Below, one piece after another: positions 42,333 to 51,851 of a stretch of DNA of 53,415 nt. The stretch is from CAWBNS01 sp964445105 (GTDB lineage: Bacteria; Chlamydiota; Chlamydiia; Chlamydiales; JAJFMA01). Each line of letters opens with the position of its first letter. The first letter of the stretch is position 1. The notes under the pieces are model-generated. The model searched no databases. It saw only the letters and a program-made list of their open reading frames with translations, and was not told where the DNA came from. Where the stretch lies: assembly GCA_964445105.1 (NCBI GenBank), contig CAYUJS010000007.1, forward strand, positions 1 to 53,415, given 5' to 3'. A program made the translations under genes and the position numbers.

Positions 42333-45300
42333 CGCGTTCTCTTTCGTTGAAGCGGGGGAGGTGGAGGAATTCAAGAGCTTCATCGATTTCATATTGCCAT
42401 GAGGGTTTTTTGTCTTGGCTATTCATGCGGTAAATGTTCTGCTCACGACGGGTGATCTCGTCGTATTCCCATTCGGTCTCGATGATCTGAGGGCGAATGA
42501 AGATCATGAGGTTTCGCTTGGTGACGGTGTTTTGCTTGCTTTTGGCAAAGCCGGCCAGAACAGGGATACCGCCTAGGCAGGGCAGCTGCGATTGGAGCAC
42601 CGTTTTTTCTTCCCGAATCATGCCGCTGAGGATAACGAAAAACTTATTAGGTACGTGAATTTTTGTGGTGGTGCGCGTTGTCGCGGTGGTGGGTCCAGGG
42701 TTGATACTGTTGTTGCTCGACCCGATGCTGCCGCCGGTAGTAGAGCCGGAGATGTTTTTACTGTCCTCAAGAGCGATCACGAGAGTGATCATGTCGCCGT
42801 TGCCGATCAGAGGGGTGACCGAGAGTCGTGTGCCCACGTCACGGAATTCAACATTGTTGGCGATAACGTTGCCAAGCTGGTTGGTAATGGCTTGCGACAA
42901 GAAGGCTGTGTTTTGCCCTACGAATAGCTCGGCGGGTGTGTTGTCTTCGACGACGATTTTCGGGTTCAGCTTGATGTTGACGTCGGTTGTCGTGTGCAAT
43001 GCGTTGACAAGTAGGCCTAGGGACGAAAAGTACATGTCGCCCAGTAAAATACGCCGCCCGATCACACCAAGCTGGAAGCCTTGCTGCCCTAGCGTGGGCA
43101 CGGCTAGCTGTCCCGCAATGGCTGTCTGGGAGGGGAGTTTTAGGAGGCCTGAGCCAGCGGCTTCGCTTTGCCAAGCCTGTGCGGCAGCGGCGTGAGGATC
43201 TGCAAAGTCCGACGCCCAGTCGACGCTGAAGTTCAATCCGTCAGCTACATCTGTCTCGATGAGCAGCATTTCCAGTAAAATCTGTCGCAAAGGGACGTCG
43301 ATTTCATCGATGAGCTGTTTGACCTTATCGAGGGCGAGCTTTGTGCCTGTTACCATGATTGAGTTAGAAGATTCGATCCACTGTACGCTGGTGATGGCGT
43401 TGATCAAATCTATATTGGCTTTTTCATTATAGCGCAGGCTTTCGGCGATGCGGCTGAGCGCGTCGACGAGCTGGTCGCCTTTGCGGTATTGGAGCCGGTA
43501 GATATAAAATTTCGTGTTCTCTAACTCTTCAGCTGTAATCTGGTCGGGCGTTTTTTCGACCGGCCTTTTTTGAGGGGTATCTCCTGAGCCATAGCCTTGA
43601 CCGTTGCGGAAAGGCGAAGGGATGTTGTCGTTGGGGTTTACTTCGCTTTCGATATCGAGATGGCCCGCTTCCGAACGAAGCAGATTTTCAGGCGACAGGT
43701 CGAAGGGACGTCGCCTTACTGAGGCAGACGGCTTGTGCCCGCTACCATCTGTTTGCTCCTGAGAGCTTCCAGATTTGGAAGTTCCTAAACCGCCGGGGAT
43801 GAGCTTATCTAGTGTCAAAATTTGTGTTTGGCCTTCCAGGTGGTCTAGGTGCTCCATGACAGAGATTGTGCGCTTTACCAGAGCAGGAGCTGCGACGATG
43901 AAGACGCTATTTGTGGCCAGGTGAGGAACGAACGTTAGCGTTTCATTGCCAGCAAGTGGTCGTAGAATCTGCTCGGCTAGTGGGATCAAATTTTCGACGA
44001 AGTTGTTGATGGCGACATACTGCCCCAGCTCAAAGGTCTTGGCTGGCAGGTCGAGACTGTTGATCAGGCTAGAGAGCCGTTGGATATTTTCCGCCAGATC
44101 GGTCACGATTAGCGATTGGCTTTCCTGGAGCATCTGCACGAGGGCTTTATCGCTGAGCATTTGCTTGACGACCGGGGCCATCTCGTTGAGGGGTACGTTC
44201 TTGAGGCGAAACACGCGCGTTACGATGTCGGCTTCATCGATATGGGTTTCATCCGCCCACATTTTTGCGGGGCTGTTGGCGCCGCTGCGGTGGATAATAA
44301 GGGTATTGCCCTGCTCGATTAGCGAAAAGCCGTGAATGCGCAATTCCTGCAGCAAGGCAGCCATGATATTTTCTAAAGAGGTGGGCTCGGCAGATACGAT
44401 GGTGACGTTGAAGTCTAGTTCTTCTTCATTATAGATAAAATTCTTTTCGGTCTCGCGGCTAACGAAGCGCACAAATTCCCTGATACTTACGTTAGGGAAA
44501 TTCATGGTAAAGCCCTTTGTCGCTGGTGGCGGTGGGGGCGGCGTTGGTGTAGTTTGGGGATGGTCTGTTAGTTTGATAGAAACAGATTCCTGAGCCAATA
44601 TTCGGTCTGGGTTGAGATCGCGGCTAGGTGTAAAAGGATCTAGCTGCGCTGTGGCCGATTCTACATCTGTAGTATTGAGCGCGATGTGTGCGTCGGGGCT
44701 TTCGACGTTAGCCTCCAGCTCCTCATCCTGTTCTAAAACGTCATCCTCAACTTGAACTTCCGTTTCTGTCTCTTCGTCCAGCTCTTCTTCTGGCTCTTCT
44801 TCTGGTTCCCAGTCCTGCCAATCCTCGTCGTAGCTCAAAAAGTAATCTTCGGACTCGCTTTCTAGTTCGTCCAGCGCCCAATCATAATTATTTTTTATAA
44901 ATGAAAGAGGGGGTTCTGCCGCAATATCTTCATCAGTTTCTTGGTGCGTATAACCAAGCGACACGGGAGCGAGCGTGATAGAAGAGAATGGTTCGGGTCT
45001 GTCATGTATCTCTAAGAGAGCCTCTTCGACAGTAGGTCGTGCTTGCGGGCTCCAGAGCTGCCCCTGTCTAGAAACCCCTAACGAGAAGGGCTTGTGTCCT
45101 AGATTTTCGATGCCGGCGGGCGTGGGGGCTTCTATGATCTCTTCCGCTGGCCTAGCGTGATCGCGGACGCCAATGACCAGGTGATTGTCTTCTTCAGGCA
45201 AAGCTAGTGCTTCGGCAACGGATTCATTCCACCAGGTCTCGTCGCCGGCTGCGGTGATGGCAGTGTCCTGGTCGCTAAGGCTACCGACACCGACGGATTC

Positions 45301-47946
45301 AAATGCAACGGTTGGGTCGTAGACTTGGGAGGCGTGTGCCTGGGAAATGAAAAGATCAACCACTGTGCGCAGCGCGCTTAGCGAGCTCTGAGAGGCGCGT
45401 GTGCCAGCAGAGCTGTTTTTGCGTTGTTGCTGCACTGGAGCTGTTTTGGGCTTCACCTGCGCTTGAAAGGAGCTGTTCGTTTGCGAGCTAGCCTGTTGTT
45501 TCTCTGTGCGAGCCGTGCGCGAACCGAGTTTATTCTGATTGCGTGGCGGCGGAGGAGTAGGTGTCGCACGCTTGACGCCGGTTTGGCAGAAAGATTCATC
45601 TTCGCTAATAGCGGTGAAGCCTGCAGGTCTAAAATTTACTTGAGGGGGCGCGCCAATTGCAGGCGGTACGTGCGGCTCTTTGTGCAGAACTGTGGCGACG
45701 AAGCGCGCGCGGATGTTTAGCTTATTGTTTGGGGTCCTCGGTTGCGCACTGAAGACACCGCAGCGAGGAGGCAAGTTCTTTACACGCTCTTCCCATCCTG
45801 CTTCGTCGCTGCTCAAGCCTGCAACTTTATCAGTCAAATACGAGGCAGGCGCGGGAGCAGAGTCCTTGGCCCGGCGGCCACCGATGGCGCTCGGAATTTG
45901 GGGCTGACTGACGGCCAGTTCTTCTTTAGGTGAAAGGATGGCGACGTCTGAAGGGCTAGCAGTCGCACCGATTTTGCCGGATTCGGCAGCCAGCGGCTGG
46001 TTGGTTAAGTTCTCTGGTGCTTGCTCTATAGTAGCGACTAAGCTCAAGGGGAAGGTCAGCAGCTGCGAGGAGTAACCCAGCTCAAGAGCCGTTTCACGCT
46101 CTATCTTAGCCTGTTGTTTATCCTGCATGACGCGGATATCTGCGAGCAGGTCCTCTAGGCGGAGGTAAACCGCCTGCATTTCCGCATCAGCGGTGGGAGC
46201 CGCTTCTAATTCAACAACCAAAGTCTCAGCTGGAGGCTGCGCCTCTAGCTGCGGTTCTTCTGCTTTGGCAGAGAGTGCTGTGCAGACCTCTGGGGTGTCC
46301 GTAGTTTTCTCTTCGGTGCTTGGCGAAAAACGGGCAGTTAGGAGAGCAGCCAGGTGAGGGATTTCTGGGTGGGCGGCCGAAAGGTTGGTGCTCGGCAAAT
46401 AAGCGTGCGAGATGTCTATTCCGTCCGCTTCTTTATTTCCACCTGCCAGGTCAGAGGTGGGGCTGTCCTGTGCAGAGAGGCGGTTAGCGCCCCTTTCTTG
46501 GTCATGTCCCGCTCCTGTAGAAGCTTGTGCAGGCACACCAACAGAGCCATCATTGGCTTTGCCGAGCGGTTCAGGTACGTAGGCCTCTGTGGGCAATGGC
46601 AAAATAACAGTGCTTCCTGATGCACAGATACTTTCAGAGAAATTTTGTGTGGAAGTTTGCTGCGCAGCAGATTGTTCTCGGCAGCTGTTTGTGAGAGATG
46701 TCGGAACCAAGCTTTCGTCGGTCGCCGAGCTCACGAGCTCATCGTTATTTTTGGCGCAGGAGGCGCTTAGAGGGATTTGTTGGTCCTGCGGCATGCCGGC
46801 AACGCATTTTTGGCAATCCTGCGCAAGTAGCGCAGGCATCCAAGCGGTGGCCAGGTCGGGCTGCGGCAATTCCTCGCTCATTGAGGCGGGCGGGCTGTCT
46901 GCATTTCCAGATGCTTGCGGCTGGGCGTCCGCCTGCTGTTGGCTGCCTTGCTCTGCCATGGGAGGAACTTGGCGTTCATAGTCGACCTGGGGCCCTATCT
47001 CTGCGGACGAGGCTATAGGAGAAGCGGTGGATGGGCAGCTGGCCGCATGCATGCAAGCAGAAGTGGATAAATCCGACCGTTCGCTCAGCGGTTGTGGAGC
47101 GTCTGCATTCAAATCGAGGCTATCTACCATCTCTGGATGGATCAGTGGAAGGGGTGGAAAGTCCTCGTAAGATCTTTCAGAGTCATTTGCCTGCGCATAA
47201 CCGGCTTCAACTACAAATTGCGGAATAGAGCAGCTAGAGGCCAGTCGGTTTGCGGCCTCTTTGGGCGGTAAGGAATCATCGTCGCTTACGTTTGAAAATA
47301 TTCCGCTTTTAGATTTTTTTTCAGTCTCTAGATTGCTCTCAGAGGCCAAGGCTGAAGGCTGATCAGTAAAGTGATGAGGCGAGTTGGAGAAGGCTTGCCC
47401 GGCGGGAATATCTTCCTCATCGCGGTTGAATGCTCTTTCTCTGTCGCAAGCTTCATTTGCAGAAGAGGGAATCAACTCGTTCCAAGCACTGTCTTGGAGG
47501 CTTTCTTCGTCAGCCGACGAACGTGTTACTTGCAGCGCTTGTTGTGGTTGAGTTGCGATTTTAGGGTTCAAATGACAAGGCTTGCAAAGCAGTTCGGGAG
47601 CTTGTTTGAGTTTTAGATCCTGCTCAATCACCTTTGCAGTAGCATGACAGGCGATCGGCGCGTCCTCGTCAGCATTCTCGCATGGCTTCACTGTTTCAGA
47701 TTTTTTTCGCGCGACTGCCGCTTTTTTGCTCACAGCCCGGGGAGCTTGCGGCCTTGCTGGGTTGTCCAACGCCTCGCGTAAATGGTCGGAGCAATAAGAT
47801 TTCGTTTCCCCATCCAAGCTCCAGAATAGTTCGGACTTAGGAGGGGAAGACAGATCGAGCATGGACGGCGTATCACCGGCAACACAAATCGGAATAAGCA
47901 GCCCTAGCTTGGCTAAGGCCGCGCCTAAGGATGGTGTGTATCTCAT
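42280..47946 (-). CDS. sctC: Type III secretion secretin SctC/CdsC with giant N-terminal extension (1888 aa)
   Basis: This is the outer-membrane ring of the T3S injectisome. Secretin N-domains start near residue 1145 (FTMNFPNVSIREFVRFVSRE), with more N1-like modules (RVFRLKNVPLNEMAPVVKQM, FYIYRLQYRKGDQLVDALSR). The secretin core has LRQILLEMLLIETDVADGL, GTRLSVTPLIGN, VPNKFFVILSGMIREEKT and RNLMIFIRPQIIETE. A signal peptide opens the protein (SLGAALAKLGLLIPICVAGDT). Residues about 30-1140 are low-complexity, rich in Ser/Ala/Pro/Glu with scattered cysteines and a highly acidic block at about 1025-1082, then a polyproline linker. C. trachomatis CdsC is about half this length. The ATG at 47946 follows a TTG. 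Confidence 0.9.
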   Translation of the reverse strand: MRYTPSLGAALAKLGLLIPICVAGDTPSMLDLSSPPKSELFWSLDGETKSYCSDHLREALDNPARPQAPRAVSKKAAVARKKSETVKPCENADEDAPIACHATAKVIEQDLKLKQAPELLCKPCHLNPKIATQPQQALQVTRSSADEESLQDSAWNELIPSSANEACDRERAFNRDEEDIPAGQAFSNSPHHFTDQPSALASESNLETEKKSKSGIFSNVSDDDSLPPKEAANRLASSCSIPQFVVEAGYAQANDSERSYEDFPPLPLIHPEMVDSLDLNADAPQPLSERSDLSTSACMHAASCPSTASPIASSAEIGPQVDYERQVPPMAEQGSQQQADAQPQASGNADSPPASMSEELPQPDLATAWMPALLAQDCQKCVAGMPQDQQIPLSASCAKNNDELVSSATDESLVPTSLTNSCREQSAAQQTSTQNFSESICASGSTVILPLPTEAYVPEPLGKANDGSVGVPAQASTGAGHDQERGANRLSAQDSPTSDLAGGNKEADGIDISHAYLPSTNLSAAHPEIPHLAALLTARFSPSTEEKTTDTPEVCTALSAKAEEPQLEAQPPAETLVVELEAAPTADAEMQAVYLRLEDLLADIRVMQDKQQAKIERETALELGYSSQLLTFPLSLVATIEQAPENLTNQPLAAESGKIGATASPSDVAILSPKEELAVSQPQIPSAIGGRRAKDSAPAPASYLTDKVAGLSSDEAGWEERVKNLPPRCGVFSAQPRTPNNKLNIRARFVATVLHKEPHVPPAIGAPPQVNFRPAGFTAISEDESFCQTGVKRATPTPPPPRNQNKLGSRTARTEKQQASSQTNSSFQAQVKPKTAPVQQQRKNSSAGTRASQSSLSALRTVVDLFISQAHASQVYDPTVAFESVGVGSLSDQDTAITAAGDETWWNESVAEALALPEEDNHLVIGVRDHARPAEEIIEAPTPAGIENLGHKPFSLGVSRQGQLWSPQARPTVEEALLEIHDRPEPFSSITLAPVSLGYTHQETDEDIAAEPPLSFIKNNYDWALDELESESEDYFLSYDEDWQDWEPEEEPEEELDEETETEVQVEDDVLEQDEELEANVESPDAHIALNTTDVESATAQLDPFTPSRDLNPDRILAQESVSIKLTDHPQTTPTPPPPPPATKGFTMNFPNVSIREFVRFVSRETEKNFIYNEEELDFNVTIVSAEPTSLENIMAALLQELRIHGFSLIEQGNTLIIHRSGANSPAKMWADETHIDEADIVTRVFRLKNVPLNEMAPVVKQMLSDKALVQMLQESQSLIVTDLAENIQRLSSLINSLDLPAKTFELGQYVAINNFVENLIPLAEQILRPLAGNETLTFVPHLATNSVFIVAAPALVKRTISVMEHLDHLEGQTQILTLDKLIPGGLGTSKSGSSQEQTDGSGHKPSASVRRRPFDLSPENLLRSEAGHLDIESEVNPNDNIPSPFRNGQGYGSGDTPQKRPVEKTPDQITAEELENTKFYIYRLQYRKGDQLVDALSRIAESLRYNEKANIDLINAITSVQWIESSNSIMVTGTKLALDKVKQLIDEIDVPLRQILLEMLLIETDVADGLNFSVDWASDFADPHAAAAQAWQSEAAGSGLLKLPSQTAIAGQLAVPTLGQQGFQLGVIGRRILLGDMYFSSLGLLVNALHTTTDVNIKLNPKIVVEDNTPAELFVGQNTAFLSQAITNQLGNVIANNVEFRDVGTRLSVTPLIGNGDMITLVIALEDSKNISGSTTGGSIGSSNNSINPGPTTATTRTTTKIHVPNKFFVILSGMIREEKTVLQSQLPCLGGIPVLAGFAKSKQNTVTKRNLMIFIRPQIIETEWEYDEITRREQNIYRMNSQDKKPSWQYEIDEALEFLHLPRFNERERGVPSVNADSSGDSSFWD

Positions 47947-48046
47947 CAAGCCCCTATTTCTTACAGATCATTCCTTAGCCGATTACGCCTGAGCGGCCAA
48001 AGAAGAAATTCCCGTTATCTCAGAATAATCCATTTTAAAGCCATGG

Positions 48047-48107
48047 AAAAAGAGCAAGCTTCGCTGTAAAACAGCAATTCCAATTCGCTACGCAGCTTGC
48101 TTTTTTG
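48047..48107 (-). terminator. Hairpin between the kinase and sctC genes
   Basis: AGCAAGCT and AGCTTGCT, flanked by A- and T-runs on their outer sides, form a stem around a loop of about 33 nt that itself holds smaller pairings. On the minus strand CTTTTT follows the stem. It would partly terminate the sctQ-kinase transcript, implying a separate promoter for sctC. Confidence 0.45.
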
Positions 48108-48108
48108 C

Positions 48109-49662
48109 TCAAGCAGTGCTCTGCAATGCGTCGGAACTGCGCCTTACGCAGACCACGCAAGGGCTGCGCCTTTCCAAAAGCACCTGCAGAGAGGCTTGCG
48201 ATTTGCGCAGCAACGTATCGGCCTGTTTTTGTGGGGACTGCACCAGCGAGTGGGTGAGATTCTCGACAAAATCCTTTTCTGTGAACGCGTTAGGTGGTGC
48301 GTCATTTGAGGCATAGGTAGCTTGGGTGTGGAGCACGATCGTGTCCCCGTTTTTCCAGGGGAGCGTCAGTTCTTTAAATTGTTCAAACGGCCGTAAGCCC
48401 AGTGCCGGGTTACCGGAGTTAATTCTACGAGGAGAGCTAGATTCACCAGCCACTTGCCAGAGATAAGCATCGCCACAGCTAAGGAATTTAAGCGTATTGA
48501 GCGTTGTTGAAAGGACCAAAAAGCTGAGAGTAAAAATTTGATGCGGGGCGTCGCGCGTGATGAGGTCGTTGAGGACAGTCACTAGATGAGCTGGTTCTGT
48601 TGTAAGATGGCATAGGCAGCGGATCATGCCGCGCAGCGAGGCGGTATGGATCACCCCTTCCACCCCTTTAGCTTTAGGCTCAGCTAGTACAATGGCGTAG
48701 CTTCCATTGGCTAATTCAAAAAAATCGTAGTATAGACCTGCGATGCCCACACCGTGGTGCAAGGCTAGACCGATCTCGATATTTGGCCATTGAGGGGGCT
48801 GAGAAGGGACTAAAGTCAGCTGTGCTTGGTGGAGGTTTTCAGACAGTTCGCTCAGAGCCTCGCCGCTCATGCGCTCTTCCGCTACGTCGCGCGCGTTCAT
48901 GTAATCGGAAAGGTCGCTGATGAAGTCTACGACATCTTGATAACGGTCTGCTCGACGCGGCTGCATGGCCTTGCTGAGAATTTTTTGCAATCCCTTGGGG
49001 ATCAACGCGAGGTGGATCTGTCCGTGGCTGAGCTTACCCAAAATGAGCTCATACGCAATGATGCCCAAAGAATAAATGTCCGAGGGGAAAGAAACCGCTT
49101 CCGGTTCATAATGCTGTTCAGGGCTCATATAGACGGGAGTGCCGACAAGCGGTGAAGGCGCTCTCTCGGCGGGCGTTGCTAGCATGCGCGCGACGCCGAA
49201 ATCGATCAGCTTGACGCCCCCTCGTGAGGAGAGAATAATGTTTTCAGGCTTGAGATCGCGGTGAACGATGCCGTTTGCATGTAGGTGACAAAGGGCGTAG
49301 GCGATTTCTAACAGCACTTCAAGTGTGCGCTTGATGGTCAGTGGACTGTGCTTAAGGTAGGTGTGTAGCGATTCGCCTTCGACATATTCCATCGCCAAAA
49401 AGGGCTTTCCATGCCACTCTCCGCGCTCATAGAGCTTGACGATATTAGGATGGTCGATCAACTGCAGAATATGTGCTTCGTTCAGGAAGCGCCTGACAAT
49501 ATCTGAATTACCTTGTAGCTCTTCGTGAAGCACCTTGATGATGATGGGGTCATGTGTAGTGGGGTGTGTAGCTAGGTAGAGATAGCTCATTCCCCCTTTT
49601 TTGAAGAGCCTCTCAATAGGATAGGGGCCGATCATGGGCGGAACTGCGGGTTCTGCGCTCAC
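48109..49662 (-). CDS. Pkn5-like Ser/Thr kinase fused to a degenerate SpoIIE/PP2C-like domain (517 aa)
   Basis: Protein kinase of the T3S locus, in the position of chlamydial pkn5 (CT673). The kinase domain (residues about 12-260) keeps the glycine-rich loop, the IIIKVL lysine (about 43), the HRDLKPEN catalytic loop (Asp 136) and DFG (154-156), so it looks active. Residues about 290-500 follow the SpoIIE/RsbU phosphatase pattern: GLYYDFFELANGSYAIV, AEPKAKGVEGV, LSCGDAYLW, NGDTIVLHTQA. Metal-binding Asp residues are lost: GGD to GL before YYD, GDVxGKG to AEPKAKG, TDG to TQA. The tail is probably a pseudophosphatase. A GTG start at 49662 lies 6 bp after the sctQ stop; an ATG at 49635 is the alternative. 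Confidence 0.85.
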   Translation of the reverse strand: MSAEPAVPPMIGPYPIERLFKKGGMSYLYLATHPTTHDPIIIKVLHEELQGNSDIVRRFLNEAHILQLIDHPNIVKLYERGEWHGKPFLAMEYVEGESLHTYLKHSPLTIKRTLEVLLEIAYALCHLHANGIVHRDLKPENIILSSRGGVKLIDFGVARMLATPAERAPSPLVGTPVYMSPEQHYEPEAVSFPSDIYSLGIIAYELILGKLSHGQIHLALIPKGLQKILSKAMQPRRADRYQDVVDFISDLSDYMNARDVAEERMSGEALSELSENLHQAQLTLVPSQPPQWPNIEIGLALHHGVGIAGLYYDFFELANGSYAIVLAEPKAKGVEGVIHTASLRGMIRCLCHLTTEPAHLVTVLNDLITRDAPHQIFTLSFLVLSTTLNTLKFLSCGDAYLWQVAGESSSPRRINSGNPALGLRPFEQFKELTLPWKNGDTIVLHTQATYASNDAPPNAFTEKDFVENLTHSLVQSPQKQADTLLRKSQASLQVLLERRSPCVVCVRRSSDALQSTA

Positions 49663-49668
49663 AATGCG

Positions 49669-50832
49669 CTACCCAATTTCTAAGATGCGCACGCCCAGAG
49701 TTTCGCCTAGTCTTAGAAGCTCTCCTTTACCGACGCACTTGCCATTCACCACCAGATCGACACCCTCTTCTGGGTCGACATTAAGTTCGATTGTCGCCCC
49801 CGGCTGCAGCTCCATAAGCTTGGCAAGGGTCATGCGCACCTGACCCACTTCTATTTTGAGGCTGATGGGAATCTCGCCCATTTTCTCAACGGGCGTTTGC
49901 TCCTCAGCCGGCACTGCCTCATCTGTCTCCACGTCTACTGTGTCTTCGTCCATATCCGTTACATCGTCGTCTATATCCATTGCGGGCTCTACCTTTTGGA
50001 ATAGCGGATATTCCATGATTTTAATGTTATCTAGTTGTAACAATCCACGGAAAAGCGGAATGCCGCTAGTCGTTAGGGTAACCTGCCCTCCAGCTTGATC
50101 AGGAGCGACGGAACAGTAATCAAGCAAGAGAAAATCACCTTGCCGGATTTGGCGCAGTTCCTGGTGTGTCATTTTCGTTTCGCCCGCTTCCAGGTGCACG
50201 GTTACTTCAACCTTTTGCGCCACTTCAGAGGACATTTCCTTTTGCTTCTTGACCGTCTTGTACCGTTCGTTCCAAGCCAGCGCAAATTCTTCCGGTGCTA
50301 GGATCTGTCCGTGGAGGACGCGTCCGATTGCGGAGATAGAGACGCCCATTCCCAGAGCTTTGCCCTCGATAACAGGGGCCGGCTCGCTGATCAGGCGTGG
50401 AGCAATAGAGCTATCAAAACCTATTGTAGACAGAGCGCCGAGCACTTCTACTACAAGGAAACGGTAAAAAGCTTCCAGAAACTCGTCGTCGGGATAGAGG
50501 ACGCCTTTGGGCTGCTGGCTCAGGGCGATGGCGAGAAGAACGACAAGGTCGTCCTTAGACATAAGAAATGTGACAACTCCAGGCAGGCTGCCCAGCGCAA
50601 AACTAAGCGGCCAAGCCGATTTCCCCACGACTTTTTGAAATTTTTTCTGGCTTCCCCACTCCGGATCATCACCTTGAATCACAAGATCTTGTAAATCAAA
50701 ACGTGCGCCCAGCTTTCGGCTGAGAGCCTCCCAGGCAAATGCCTTAGGGGCTCCAGAATCAGTGAATTCTTTTTTATCGACCAATTCGGCTTGCACCGTT
50801 TTGAGCCAGTCATAAGCCTTAGCTGCCGCCAC
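49669..50832 (-). CDS. sctQ: Type III secretion C-ring protein SctQ/CdsQ (387 aa)
   Basis: Cytoplasmic sorting-platform component (FliM/FliN-like) that binds ATPase-stator complexes and chaperone-effector cargo. The C-terminal SpoA domain (residues about 315-387: IPISLKIEVGQVRMTLAKLMEL, then GATIELNVDPEEGVDLVVNG and ETLGVRILEIG) is clear. A second SpoA-like segment lies near residue 210 (KVEVTVHLEAGETKMTHQELRQIRQGDFLLLD). An acidic linker (MDIDDDVTDMDEDTVDVE) joins them. The GTG at 50832 has AAGGTG upstream. The next genes in Chlamydia (cdsN, O, P) are not upstream here; repeat copy E and LRR genes lie there instead. Confidence 0.9.
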   Translation of the reverse strand: MAAAKAYDWLKTVQAELVDKKEFTDSGAPKAFAWEALSRKLGARFDLQDLVIQGDDPEWGSQKKFQKVVGKSAWPLSFALGSLPGVVTFLMSKDDLVVLLAIALSQQPKGVLYPDDEFLEAFYRFLVVEVLGALSTIGFDSSIAPRLISEPAPVIEGKALGMGVSISAIGRVLHGQILAPEEFALAWNERYKTVKKQKEMSSEVAQKVEVTVHLEAGETKMTHQELRQIRQGDFLLLDYCSVAPDQAGGQVTLTTSGIPLFRGLLQLDNIKIMEYPLFQKVEPAMDIDDDVTDMDEDTVDVETDEAVPAEEQTPVEKMGEIPISLKIEVGQVRMTLAKLMELQPGATIELNVDPEEGVDLVVNGKCVGKGELLRLGETLGVRILEIG

Positions 50833-50905
50833 GAGACACCTTACGTTAGATCGCTAAAGGTTTACCGGTTTATGGACTATTTGGTCAATCTTGCCGGTAG
50901 AAAAA

Positions 50906-51020
50906 CGGCAGCTCTCGCTAAAAAAGAGCGTTGAGCGGGCCCGAGGCCCTCAACGGCTCTATTTTCTTTCTCATCCGTTTGAACTAGGCCTACTGCCAGC
51001 CCTCGCCAAGCCAGTTGCAG
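50906..51020. repeat. Dispersed inverted-repeat family, copy E (right arm lost)
   Basis: It starts CGGCAGCTCTCGCTAAAAAA and carries GGCCTACTGCCAGCCCTCGCCAAGCC near its end, then breaks at CCAGTTGCAGAAAAAACAG where copy F has the full right arm. It lies 3' of LRR gene 1 and upstream of sctQ. Confidence 0.72.
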
Positions 51021-51115
51021 AAAAAACAGAAATCGAAGAGAAACGCTCGGGGGCGGAGCGGCGATCATTCCACGCGCTTGAAACGGCGTAAGCTAGACAG
51101 CAAGGTTCCCTCTTT

Positions 51116-51751
51116 TTACCTCTTTAGAGTGAGGTGGGGATAAAGAGCTCTAATCCTTACCATGTCGGCGTCGGTGACTCTATCGCACTGGTAAGGGCAG
51201 AGCTCGGAAATTTTTGGGCAGTTTTGCGCCAAGGCAAGCAGCGCGGCGTCTGTGATACGCCTGCAGGCGCCAAAATTTACATTGGAGAGGTCGGGGCACC
51301 CTCGCGCCAAGGCCAGTAATCCAGCATCGGTGATCTGCCGGCAGCCCCATACGTTGACGTAGGAGAGGTTAGGGCAATTTTGTGCTAAGGCTAGCAGCGT
51401 GTGGTCGGTAACGGGCCGGCAGCAGAACAGATTGACACGGGAGAGTTTAGGGCAGTTTTGCGTTAGGGCAATCAGCCCGGCATCTGTGATGCTATCGCAT
51501 TTACCTAGTACAACTTCGGAGAGATCGCGACAGCCCTGTGCTAAGAATTGTAGCCCCACGTCGGTGACCCCCAGGCAACGGTAAAGGTTAATCTTGGAGA
51601 GACTGTGGCAGTTTAGCGCTATGGATAGCAGAGCCGCGTCGGTGATTCTCAAGCAGCCGTCCAGATTAATACTAGAAAGATCGCGCCGGCTTTGTACCAG
51701 CGCAATTAGCTGAGCGTCGGTGGCATCTGTAGGTAGGGAGCGGGGGTGCAT
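51116..51751 (-). CDS. Cysteine-containing leucine-rich-repeat protein 1 (211 aa)
   Basis: It is made almost wholly of 26-residue LRR_CC/AMN1-type repeats with the pattern CPxLSxVNLxxCxxITDAGLLALAQN, about seven units, as in the substrate-binding half of eukaryotic F-box/LRR proteins. No F-box, signal peptide or membrane segment is visible; the ends are DATDAQLIALVQSRRDL and RIRALYPHLTLKR. Such repeats bind proteins, so a host-directed effector is a reasonable guess, unproven. The second of two adjacent ATGs (51751) is better spaced from GAGG. A near-identical gene lies upstream as a tandem duplicate sharing 5' and 3' flanks. Confidence 0.82.
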   Translation of the reverse strand: MHPRSLPTDATDAQLIALVQSRRDLSSINLDGCLRITDAALLSIALNCHSLSKINLYRCLGVTDVGLQFLAQGCRDLSEVVLGKCDSITDAGLIALTQNCPKLSRVNLFCCRPVTDHTLLALAQNCPNLSYVNVWGCRQITDAGLLALARGCPDLSNVNFGACRRITDAALLALAQNCPKISELCPYQCDRVTDADMVRIRALYPHLTLKR

Positions 51752-51851
51752 CATGCGCCTCGGTGAAGGATTAAATGAAAAGATCAGCGTAAGAAAAATG
51801 AAAATTTAAGCATAGACATTTTGTTTTTTGTCAAAAATCGCCATAGATGAA

